A stretch of DNA of 64,000 nucleotides from Symmachiella dynata (lineage in GTDB: Bacteria; Planctomycetota; Planctomycetia; Planctomycetales; Planctomycetaceae). Every line of letters begins with the position of its first letter. The stretch's first letter is position 1. The notes below the pieces were generated by a model, which saw nothing but the letters and a program-made list of their open reading frames with translations, did no database searches and was not told the origin of the DNA. The DNA lies in contig NZ_CP036276.1 in assembly GCF_007747995.1 (NCBI RefSeq), positions 976,001 through 1,040,000 on the forward strand, read 5' to 3'. Positions 8,416 through 16,053 of this stretch are shown one piece after another. A program made the translations under genes and the position numbers.

Positions 8416-10272
8416 ATGCACATGGATGCCAACACTGCCGCTCCTGAGGATGTCCTCAAGCAATACTGGGGCTACGACGACTTTCGCCCGCTACAGCGCG
8501 AGGCGATCGACTGTGTGCTTGCCGGGCGGGATTCGGTGGTTGTGTTGCCGACCGGCGGCGGAAAATCGCTCTGTTTTCAAATTCCCGCGATGTGCATGCC
8601 TGGTATGGCGGTCGTGGTTTCGCCGCTCATCTCGCTGATGAAGGACCAAGTCGACGCGCTGCGTTCCAACGGCGTCCCGGCTGCTTGCGTGAACAGTTCG
8701 CTCTCCTATCAGGAGCGTATTCAGGTCTCCGAAGAAATTCGCAGCGGGCAGTTGAAGCTGCTGTATGCGGCGCCGGAACGGTTGTTGATGGAAAACACGA
8801 TCGAATTCCTGCAGGAGTCCAACGTCTCGTTCGTCGCCATCGACGAAGCGCATTGTGTGAGCGAATGGGGACACGACTTTCGGCCGGACTACCGTCAATT
8901 ACGGACACTCAAACGGGCCTTTCCCAATATCGGCATCCATACCTATACCGCGACGGCGACCGAAATCGTCCGCGAGGATATTGCCAAACAACTCGATTTG
9001 CATGAGCCGGAGGTCCACATTGGATCGTTTGACCGCCCGAATCTGATTTATAAAATCGAACGCCGATCGGGCGGGATCAAACAGATTCAGGAAGTCATCG
9101 ACCGGCATCCCGGCGAGTCGGGGATTGTGTATTGCATCAGCCGCCGCAAGGTGGATGAAACAACGTCGGAGCTCAACGAGTTGGGTTACCGCGCCTTGCC
9201 CTATCATGCAGGGATGCCCGATACGCAGCGAAAAGACAATCAGGATGCGTTCATCAACGAACGCTGCGACATCATCGTGGCGACGGTCGCCTTTGGTATG
9301 GGAATCGACAAGTCGAATGTCCGCTATGTGATTCATTCGCAACTTCCCAAATCGCTGGAAGCGTATCAACAGGAAAGTGGCCGCGCCGGGCGGGATGGCT
9401 TGGAGGCGGAGTGTTGTCTGTTTTATTCCACTGGCGATTTCAACACGTGGTCGCGGTTGCTCAATCAGTCGGGGGACCTCAAAGCGCGAGACGTGTCGAT
9501 TGATTCGCTGGGGATGATGCTCGATTTCTGCACCGGTGTCACGTGTCGACACCGCGCAATCGTGGAACACTTTGGGCAAAAGCTAGCTGTGGATTCCTGC
9601 AATGCGTGCGACGTCTGTATGGGGGACATTGAACTGGTCGACGACGCGCTGGTCATCGGTCAAAAAATCCTCTCCTGTGTGATTCGCCTCGAACAACGTT
9701 TCGGCGGCGAATATACCGCGGGCGTGTTAAAAGGTTCGCAGGAGCGTCGCTTGCTCGACAACGGGCACGATCAATTGAGCACCTATGGTTTACTCGCCGA
9801 GGAATCGCAGCGAACGATTCGTGACTGGATCGAGCAGTTGGTTTCGCAGGGGTATTTATCGCGTTACGGCGAATTCAACCAATTGCAGGTGAGTGAAAAT
9901 GGGCGGCAAGTGTTGCGGGGCGAAGTGACCCCTCGATTGAGCAAGCCGCTCAAGAAGGCTAAAAAATCCAGGTCCGAATCCAAGTCCAAAGTCGCCGAGG
10001 AATCTTGGGAAGGCGTCGATCGCGGACTGTTCGATGTCCTGCGGACCATTCGCAAGGCGATCGCTGAAGAAAAAGAGGTCCCCGCCTACGTCGTCTTCGG
10101 TGACGCCGCCCTGCGCGACATGGCGCTGCGCCGCCCGACCACACTGGAAGGATTTCTAGACGTCCGCGGCGTCGGCGAAAAGAAGTGCAAGGACTACGGC
10201 GAGGAATTCGTCGGCGCGATCAGCGCGTATTGCCGAGAACACGATGTGACTGCGGATGTTGATGTGGATTAG
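8416..10272 (+). CDS. recQ: ATP-dependent DNA helicase RecQ
   Basis: A 3'-5' DNA helicase for recombination and repair-fork processing. Domains in order: DEAD-type core with LPTGGGKSLCFQIPA (Walker A), DEAHCVSEWGHDFRPDYRQL (Walker B and the RecQ aromatic loop), helicase C domain ending in QESGRAGRDG, a zinc-binding region with C-x-H-R near CRHRAIVEHF and CNACDVC, a winged-helix RQC domain, a Lys/Ser-rich linker and a C-terminal HRDC domain (DRGLFDVLRTIRKAIAEEKE without its end). The frame is open to 8299, but the N-terminal part before MHMDAN is not RecQ-like; ATG 8416 or 8422 are both possible. Length 618 is normal. The gene ends at a perfect inverted repeat shared with the convergent neighbour. 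Confidence 0.93.
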   Translation: MHMDANTAAPEDVLKQYWGYDDFRPLQREAIDCVLAGRDSVVVLPTGGGKSLCFQIPAMCMPGMAVVVSPLISLMKDQVDALRSNGVPAACVNSSLSYQERIQVSEEIRSGQLKLLYAAPERLLMENTIEFLQESNVSFVAIDEAHCVSEWGHDFRPDYRQLRTLKRAFPNIGIHTYTATATEIVREDIAKQLDLHEPEVHIGSFDRPNLIYKIERRSGGIKQIQEVIDRHPGESGIVYCISRRKVDETTSELNELGYRALPYHAGMPDTQRKDNQDAFINERCDIIVATVAFGMGIDKSNVRYVIHSQLPKSLEAYQQESGRAGRDGLEAECCLFYSTGDFNTWSRLLNQSGDLKARDVSIDSLGMMLDFCTGVTCRHRAIVEHFGQKLAVDSCNACDVCMGDIELVDDALVIGQKILSCVIRLEQRFGGEYTAGVLKGSQERRLLDNGHDQLSTYGLLAEESQRTIRDWIEQLVSQGYLSRYGEFNQLQVSENGRQVLRGEVTPRLSKPLKKAKKSRSESKSKVAEESWEGVDRGLFDVLRTIRKAIAEEKEVPAYVVFGDAALRDMALRRPTTLEGFLDVRGVGEKKCKDYGEEFVGAISAYCREHDVTADVDVD

Positions 10273-10274
10273 GT

Positions 10275-10350
10275 GTAGGTCATGCTGTGCATGACGATGC
10301 TTATGAACCTTCAACATGGCGCGAGGTTCGTCATGCACAGCATGACCTAC
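10275..10350. terminator. Perfect 23-bp inverted repeat between convergent genes
   Basis: Positions 10275-10297 and 10328-10350 are exact reverse complements (23 bases) with a 30-base loop. Each arm also contains its own hairpin (GTCATGC-TGT-GCATGAC). It sits 2 bases after the recQ stop and includes the stop codon of the citrate-synthase-like gene (10347-10349). Its position suggests a bidirectional terminator made from a mobile palindromic repeat; no T-tract follows, so the terminator role is inferred. Confidence 0.6.
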
Positions 10351-11633
10351 GCGGTCGTGGAGACGTCCAACGCCGCTGCTTCATGCACGAGCTTCAGCGC
10401 TTGATCCAACAACTCGGCGGCGCGGCGTTGATTGTCGGGGACTTCGGCTGCCTGTTCGCCGGGGGTGATTTGTTCCAGCGAGGTGGCCAAGCACATTGAT
10501 GCGGCGGCCAGCAATTCGGGGAAGTATTCCGCTCCGACCTCGCCGCTTTCACCGTTGTCGGTGTCGAGTGCGTGGCGGACTTCGACTAACTTGCTTGAGG
10601 CAGCGAATTCATCGTCATTCGACTGCGCTGCAGGAATGGCGGTGGACAACGATTCCAGCGGTTGTGCGTTGCGGGCTTGTCGGGCGTCGTCGATGATCGC
10701 TTGGTCTTGTTGTTCTTTATCGCGGAACGGTTTCTTTTTGCCGCTGCTAAAGAGGCCTTGGATTTTCTGGAATGATGAGTTGTCCCGCAGTTTGTTAAAC
10801 CGTTTGGCCAGTTGTTTGAAGTTGGCGTTGAACAACTTGGGCATTGCCACCGGCAGCACCATGAATCGTTTTTGTGTTTGATAGGGCATGTCTGTCTGTT
10901 CCTCGACCACATGCGCCAACATGGCTGCCGTCCGCGCCAGTAAGAACAAACCGGTACCATGCTGTGGTTGGAAACCGAGCGAAAGCAAAATCGCGCCGGT
11001 GATGCCGTCGACATTGGGCGGAACTCCTTTTTGTTCCGACATGCAACCAACGACACCGTCGTAGACGTCCAGGTAAGGGCCTTCGGCTTCCAGTTCGCAC
11101 AACACTCGCCGCACGTGCGTTGGCCGGGGGTCTTTGCGCAACAGCGGATGTCCGTAGCCGGGCACGGTTTCACCCCGCTCGATCATACCGAGGACATGTA
11201 TGCGCGCAAATTCGACCAACGCGCCTGCTTTGGCTGGTGTCTCACCCTGTTGCTCGCGGTAAGCGGTCAGGATGTCGCGATACAACGTCATCGCATGTTC
11301 GACGGCTCCCACGTGATACGGTCCGCTGGCCAAGTAGCCCGCGGCCAGCGCTTGCGCAGTGGAAACACCTGTTCCGGCGACCAGTCGCGGGACTAGCGTT
11401 GTGGGGGGCAACAGTCCGAATCCGCCATGAAAGGCGACCAAGACCAGGTCGAACATTTGCCGTTCTTTTTCTGAGGGCAATTGTCCGTGCAGAATGTGAA
11501 ACAGCGCATCGGTATAGGTGTATTTGCCCAGCAGGTCGTTCAGGTTGTGAGAATGCACGAGCAATTGCTCGGCAGACATGTGCACGCCGTCGATCTGGGT
11601 GCCGAGATACGGATACGGAAACGACCGCGCCAT
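10347..11633 (-). CDS. Citrate synthase/citryl-CoA lyase-like protein with C-terminal tail
   Basis: A protein of 428 residues whose first ~270 residues have the citrate synthase fold: GPYHVGAVEHAM corresponds to the GPLHGGANE loop, PGYGHPLLRKDPRPTHVR carries the conserved His of the GFGHPxY-xxDPR motif, and NVDGITGAILLSLGF aligns with the NVDF catalytic Asp. The core is short, like citryl-CoA lyase domains. The last ~130 residues are a basic then acidic low-complexity tail ending in a helical segment, which classical citrate synthases lack. The start at 11633 (MARSFPYP) has GGGAG 9 bases upstream; the frame is open further but runs into a dispersed palindrome. Whether it makes citrate, methylcitrate or splits citryl-CoA cannot be told. 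Confidence 0.75.
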   Translation of the reverse strand: MARSFPYPYLGTQIDGVHMSAEQLLVHSHNLNDLLGKYTYTDALFHILHGQLPSEKERQMFDLVLVAFHGGFGLLPPTTLVPRLVAGTGVSTAQALAAGYLASGPYHVGAVEHAMTLYRDILTAYREQQGETPAKAGALVEFARIHVLGMIERGETVPGYGHPLLRKDPRPTHVRRVLCELEAEGPYLDVYDGVVGCMSEQKGVPPNVDGITGAILLSLGFQPQHGTGLFLLARTAAMLAHVVEEQTDMPYQTQKRFMVLPVAMPKLFNANFKQLAKRFNKLRDNSSFQKIQGLFSSGKKKPFRDKEQQDQAIIDDARQARNAQPLESLSTAIPAAQSNDDEFAASSKLVEVRHALDTDNGESGEVGAEYFPELLAAASMCLATSLEQITPGEQAAEVPDNQRRAAELLDQALKLVHEAAALDVSTTA

Positions 11634-11673
11634 GAACTGCGTCTCCCAGTGCAATGTCACACTCAAAAAATCA

Positions 11674-11750
11674 GGGTGCCACTGGCTCCGCCAGTGCTTT
11701 GAAGACATTTTCAGAAAGTTTGAATGCGCACGGACCAAGCCCGTGGCACA
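11674..11750. repeat. Palindromic repeat pair (gtgccactggc family), copy 1
   Basis: Two small hairpins: CACTGGC-tcc-GCCAGTG within 11674-11697 and a related gcacggaccaagcccgtggc element at 11727-11750. Relatives occur at 23106-23176, 30388-30500 and 50190-50255. It lies upstream of the citrate-synthase-like start and supports choosing the later ATG for that gene. Confidence 0.7.
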
Positions 11751-11817
11751 CTATTCCAACCACATATTGGATCGTGACAAATCACGAGTCCTGCCCAGCA
11801 TTCCGGGCGGTTCGTCG

Positions 11818-13773
11818 CTACTTGGTCTTGGATGTTTTTTCGTCAGCGCCGACTTGAGGCGTTTTGCCCGCGATTAAATCCGGCAGCAACGTTTTCAAAT
11901 CATCAACGCTGGCATTCCGCTTCACGACCTTGCCGTCGCGGTCGACCAGAAACACCGTCGGAGCTGTGATAATGCCGAAGTCGCGCGCCGGGGGGCTGTC
12001 GACCAGTCCGCCCGGTTCATGAATCTGCGGCCAAGTCACTTTGTGCTGTTTCAAATATGCAGGGATCTCACTTGCATCGGCGTCGACGTTGACACCGACG
12101 ATTTCAAATCCGTTGCCGTGATGTTTCTTGTACAGTTCGCGGATTTGCGGGAGGTCCTCCGTGCAGGGTTTGCACCATGTGGCCCAATAGATCACGGCTA
12201 ATACCTTGCCGCGATAGTCCGCTGTCTTAATCGTTTTGCCTTGCAGGCTGGTCCCGCTCAATTCCAACGGTTTGCCTTCGATCTCGATCCGCTTAACGGC
12301 CCCCTTAGCGCGAGGGAGTGAGGGCGATTCGGGATAATCCTTGATCAACTTGGCATACCAGGTTGCCGCTTTTTTCACATTGCCGCTGAATTCTTCAGCA
12401 ATGGCGATTTGCAGAATTGCCTCCGGGGCATCATCGGACAACGCATGCTTGTCTACATAAGCTTCTAAATCCGCCAGCCATTTTTCGTGGATTTTGCTTC
12501 GTTCGTCGTTGTCGGCGTCGCGAATCTTGACGTTGTAACCGGCCAGCATTCGGCGATAAACCACATAGGCCAACATCGGGGCTTCGTTGTTCGATTTCTC
12601 CAGTTCGGCTTCCAAAGCCTTCAAGCGTGCTTCTGCCTCGGGGTAGACACCCGTCTGGATGCCGGCGGCGAGTCCATCAGTCAATTGCCGCGTCCATTGG
12701 TCGCGGAGTTCGTCCGATTTCGACGTCTTTCGTAATTTGGTTAACAGATCAGCCCGCTCTGCATAGTATTTGGACATTTTGGAACGGCTGGCGGTCAGGG
12801 CGGGGCTGTTTTTATCTAGCTCCTGCAGCTCTTCGATCAACTTCCGGGCAACCGGATTGTCTTCGGATTCCATTTCCGTATCGGCGACATCGGCTGTGGC
12901 CGGATTCATCAGAATGCCGCCGACCTGGACCGAGTCCTTGCCCATCAACTGGGGAATGCCAGCCAACTTCCAGGAGTTTCCAACACGGACCATCTCGCCG
13001 ATTTGAATCAGCGCCGTTTGCGATCCCGTTTCGACAGTAGCCATCGCGTTTTCGTAGATGAACAAATCCTGCGGCGCGCCGATTTGTTCGGCTGGAACCG
13101 TGGCGGGAATCGAATTGATGAACTGAAGCCATCGCGATTGTTTGCCGATTCCCTTGGCAGCGGATTGGTTCTTGGCCAATTTCGCGGGCGCGTCGGCAAC
13201 TTCAGCGAGTAGCTTTTTGGAGACCGATTTGGGAATTCCCAATTCTTTGGCATCGTCTTCGTTGAACAGCAAGGGTTGCAGAATCTTGCTGTTGCCGGAG
13301 GTGAGCGCTCGGACTGCTTCACGACTGGCTTCCTCGGCGGAGATGATTTTCCACGAGTCGACAATCCCATCGGCGTTGTTGTCGATGCCCCACCGCGAGC
13401 CGGCGCGGTTCATCCAGCGAAACTGGTCGATTTTGTTGTCGGCGTTCGAGTCGATATCGCGATAGACTTCCAAACCACGGAAGTAGTACCCCCAGTGATC
13501 GACGATGTTATCACCATCGGTGTCCATGAACCGCCGCAGAGTTTCGCCTCCCGGTCCCAACACAACCCAGCCCGAAGCCTTACCCTTGCGGACGACCGTG
13601 ACTTTGCATTGGTCGTATTCGCTGGTTTTGGGAATATCGTATTCGACATCGGCCTGTTTGGGCTTAAAGCTGAGCGCTAATTTTGCTGTGGGAGGATCGG
13701 CCGCCTCGACCGTTGTCACCAGCACACTCAATAGTCCACAAACCGCAGCTAACCGCATCAAAGTGTAGTGCAT
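11818..13773 (-). CDS. TlpA-type thioredoxin protein with large N-terminal region
   Basis: An exported protein of 651 residues. ATG 13773 has GGAG 8 bases upstream and begins a signal peptide ending near VTTVEAADPP. About residues 80-160 contain DTDGDNIVDHWGY, DSNADNKIDQF and DNNADGIVDSW, three D-x-D/N-x-D/N-type loops resembling calcium-binding EF-hand or dockerin loops. A helical, TPR-like middle follows. The C-terminal ~150 residues are a thioredoxin-fold TlpA/AhpC domain with IYWATWCKPCTEDLPQI; the WCKPC pair suits a periplasmic thiol reductase. Such proteins are frequent in planctomycetes; the substrate is unknown. It lies downstream of, and on the same strand as, the LolA-like gene, 298 bases away. 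Confidence 0.85.
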   Translation of the reverse strand: MHYTLMRLAAVCGLLSVLVTTVEAADPPTAKLALSFKPKQADVEYDIPKTSEYDQCKVTVVRKGKASGWVVLGPGGETLRRFMDTDGDNIVDHWGYYFRGLEVYRDIDSNADNKIDQFRWMNRAGSRWGIDNNADGIVDSWKIISAEEASREAVRALTSGNSKILQPLLFNEDDAKELGIPKSVSKKLLAEVADAPAKLAKNQSAAKGIGKQSRWLQFINSIPATVPAEQIGAPQDLFIYENAMATVETGSQTALIQIGEMVRVGNSWKLAGIPQLMGKDSVQVGGILMNPATADVADTEMESEDNPVARKLIEELQELDKNSPALTASRSKMSKYYAERADLLTKLRKTSKSDELRDQWTRQLTDGLAAGIQTGVYPEAEARLKALEAELEKSNNEAPMLAYVVYRRMLAGYNVKIRDADNDERSKIHEKWLADLEAYVDKHALSDDAPEAILQIAIAEEFSGNVKKAATWYAKLIKDYPESPSLPRAKGAVKRIEIEGKPLELSGTSLQGKTIKTADYRGKVLAVIYWATWCKPCTEDLPQIRELYKKHHGNGFEIVGVNVDADASEIPAYLKQHKVTWPQIHEPGGLVDSPPARDFGIITAPTVFLVDRDGKVVKRNASVDDLKTLLPDLIAGKTPQVGADEKTSKTK

Positions 13774-13825
13774 CCGCACAACTCCATCGTTGAATGACCC
13801 GTCCAAGTTCTCAACCACTGCCGTA

Positions 13826-13948
13826 GGGTGCGTCGCAACGCAGCTTTCTGCGCAGAACTAACGCCCCCCACGAGTTCACCACTGTATAAGCCTTCCGCCC
13901 AAAGTGACACACCTGCTCAAGCCTGTCCCCTCACGCCTCAAGCCTTTT
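13826..13948. repeat. Two dispersed repeat motifs upstream of the TlpA-type gene
   Basis: 13826-13850 carries gtagggtgcgtcgcaacgca, a diverged copy of the perfect palindrome at 45026-45043. 13916-13948 carries ctcaagcctgtcccctcacg and a following ctcaagcct, a copy of the family seen also at 15792-15940, 20296-20323, 34536-34600 and 57428-57455. No gene lies in this 298-base gap. Confidence 0.65.
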
Positions 13949-14071
13949 TCCTCGTGGCGGATTTTATAACATTCTCCACCGTCAGGTCACCAGCAGGTTG
14001 CTGAGATTTCATTGGTGAGGACAATTCTCAGCTAAAAATCAGCACGAGCGAATTCCGCCGTTTCGCGGCGC

Positions 14072-15064
14072 TTACTCTTCATACGGCGTTGACTGGATCG
14101 GTTCATACTCGCCCTGCGCGGAGGGAGCTTCGTAGAGATTTTCCTGCAAATTGGATCGCTGGATCATTCCTTGTGCAGGAATTTGCCGCACCGGCATGCC
14201 TTGCGGCACTTGGAATTGGGCCGGACTGGTGGCTGGATTAAATTCGATTTGCTCCAGTTTAATGTTTAATTGCATTTGAGATTGCGGCCAAATCAACTCA
14301 ATCCGACCCGGCAAATACGCATTGCTGTTGGGATCGGAGAGATATTCGGACAGATTCGCCTGAGCGATCACGTGTCCGCCCGCATCGAGCAACGCATGTT
14401 CGACGACGTTGGCATGGCAGCGATTGATCGTCGTGCGCTTTTGCACAGGCTGCCCGGAAGGGGAAATGCGTTTGTTGTAGATTTCCAAGTACCCTTCGCG
14501 TTCAACAAAAGTCGTCTCGTTGTCGAGGACGATTGGGCGCACACCCATCACCTCCATCAACCAATCGGGTTCGAAGGGAATCGGCATCGTGTGGGCGGCA
14601 TGGGCGACGTCTTCATGATTGCACATGATGACGTCGGAGTCGGGGTGCTTGGGATCCTCGATCCAAAACCAAAAATGGTCGTCATTGGAACCCAAATCGG
14701 CGACCTGACGCGCACCCAAGGGATGTTTCGCCAACAGGCGGAAATTCCGCTGTCCGTCAACCGCGACAGTTGTCCCTTTGACCTTGAGGAGCATGTGGCT
14801 TCCGGAAATCGTCGCCTTTGTCGACTTCCAACCATGAATTTTTTCTGTGTTGGCATTCACCTGTGCGACCAACAAGTGCGGCTCCATGGCGGGATTGACG
14901 TGGCATTTGGCACTGGGGCCAAACGGATCATCGGGTGCAGGCCAGAGTCGGCAGCCGGTGCCGGTCAGGCAGAGAGTCGCCGCCAACAGACAGCACACAA
15001 TTGCAGCCCGTTGGTTTCGTGCAGGTTGCAACGTCGTAAGCGGCGTCCTTGCCTGTTGTGACAT
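14072..15064 (-). CDS. LolA/LolB-like outer-membrane lipoprotein
   Basis: A predicted lipoprotein of 330 residues. AGGA lies 8 bases before ATG 15064. The N-terminus has a long basic segment, a hydrophobic stretch and the lipobox LTGTGC. The mature part has the features of LolA/LolB-fold lipoprotein-sorting proteins: KIHGWKSTKATIS, MLLKVKGTTVAVDG, NFRLLAKHPLG and FWFWIEDPKH, then later strands such as GRIELIWPQSQMQLNIKLEQ. The last ~40 residues are Gln/Pro-rich. It likely handles or binds lipid or lipoprotein in the envelope; that role rests on the fold guess. Together with the small gene 60 bases upstream it probably forms a transcription unit. Confidence 0.7.
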   Translation of the reverse strand: MSQQARTPLTTLQPARNQRAAIVCCLLAATLCLTGTGCRLWPAPDDPFGPSAKCHVNPAMEPHLLVAQVNANTEKIHGWKSTKATISGSHMLLKVKGTTVAVDGQRNFRLLAKHPLGARQVADLGSNDDHFWFWIEDPKHPDSDVIMCNHEDVAHAAHTMPIPFEPDWLMEVMGVRPIVLDNETTFVEREGYLEIYNKRISPSGQPVQKRTTINRCHANVVEHALLDAGGHVIAQANLSEYLSDPNSNAYLPGRIELIWPQSQMQLNIKLEQIEFNPATSPAQFQVPQGMPVRQIPAQGMIQRSNLQENLYEAPSAQGEYEPIQSTPYEE

Positions 15065-15124
15065 CTGTCGATTCCTATCGTTGTGTCCGTGTGGGCTGTT
15101 GAGGCTGTGCGGGGCAACGTCCGT

Positions 15125-15616
15125 TTATGCCGCCCACTCCTGCATTAAGTGCGCGTTGAGGCTTTCTTGCAGTTCGTGCATTTCGTCTTCTTCGAGTTGA
15201 AAATCGCGGACTTCGTACATCCCTTCGCCTTGGCTGCCGCTGACTTGGATGTATTCGTCTTTGCCATCGTGGTGCGAGCCTTCCAAACGCACGCGGCGTT
15301 TTTGCAGCAACAACAGTGCAAGGACGTACCGCAGTTTTTCTTGTGCCGGGTTGGCGTCTTCGGTCATTTGATCGAAATAGGCCATTAACCCATCGGCGTC
15401 GATGGTCGGTTTTTTATTCACGATCGGTTCGGGAACAATGCATTGCCAAGCACCGATCGGTTCTCCCTGCCACAACTTGCGGCCCGCTTCAGAAAAATCA
15501 AGCCGCACCATCTCGTCGTTCTCTTCGATCAAAACGCTATAGCACACTGTGCCGGGGACAAGGTCCTCGCCGGTTTGCGCACATTTTTTACTGAGCGGTT
15601 TGAGATGATAGTCCAT
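15125..15616 (-). CDS. Conserved hypothetical protein
   Basis: A soluble 163-residue protein that I do not recognise by name. It starts with KCAQTGEDLVPGTVCYSVL, in which two Cys about 15 apart flank a turn and could form half of a metal site, and continues into an acidic, Glu-rich C-terminus. A Leu-rich helix (RYVLALLLLQKRRVRLEG) is in the middle. No signal peptide. It precedes the LolA-like lipoprotein by 60 bases on the same strand. Coding is supported by composition and by lack of a better frame, not by a known family. Confidence 0.65.
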   Translation of the reverse strand: MDYHLKPLSKKCAQTGEDLVPGTVCYSVLIEENDEMVRLDFSEAGRKLWQGEPIGAWQCIVPEPIVNKKPTIDADGLMAYFDQMTEDANPAQEKLRYVLALLLLQKRRVRLEGSHHDGKDEYIQVSGSQGEGMYEVRDFQLEEDEMHELQESLNAHLMQEWAA

Positions 15617-16053
15617 AAGAGGGGCGAATCGCGTAGCAGGCTAGAGCAGGGTGGGATGGTATGAAAAACGTATCCCGACCGCGTGTGCCGGGAAACGGGG
15701 CGGGATCGTACTGCAAAGTTCATCACGACACAATACGATCCCACACCGCGACGCGCAGCACGCGCCATGCATCTCAGAACGCCTTTGCTGAAGGCTTGAG
15801 GCGTGAGGTGACAGGCTTGAGGGGGCGGGGTGTAGGGTGGCTTGGGTGTTGTGACTGGATGGAACACCAACGAATCCATCTCAAAAGAAGATCTCATCCC
15901 ACCATCCCTCAAGCCTGTCGCCTCAAGCCTCACCCCTCAAAACGTCCCCGCGATTGGCGCTTCCCCTACCGAGCAGGTATAAAACTGAGAGACCACCGCC
16001 CCGTGCCGTGGCTCATCTTGATTCTCCCCCTCCTGTCCCCTTGAGGTTGCACC
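15617..16053. other. Repeat-bearing divergent intergenic region
   Basis: This 437-base gap separates the divergent hypothetical gene and the propeller gene. It contains an inverted pair of the ctcaagcct family (annotated separately). The ribosome-binding site of the next gene (GAGG) is at the right end. No gene is supported. Confidence 0.55.
15792..15940. repeat. Inverted pair of ctcaagcct-family repeats
   Basis: 15792-15822 (aggcttgaggcgtgaggtga and onward) is complementary to 15906-15940 (ctcaagcctgtcgcctcaag and onward), about 85 bases apart. The two arms could pair. This is the clearest inverted pair of the family. Confidence 0.7.

Noticed and set aside
15661..16044. A plus-strand frame of 127 residues ahead of the propeller gene
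   Set aside because: It is made largely of dispersed repeat DNA and has no ribosome-binding site or family.
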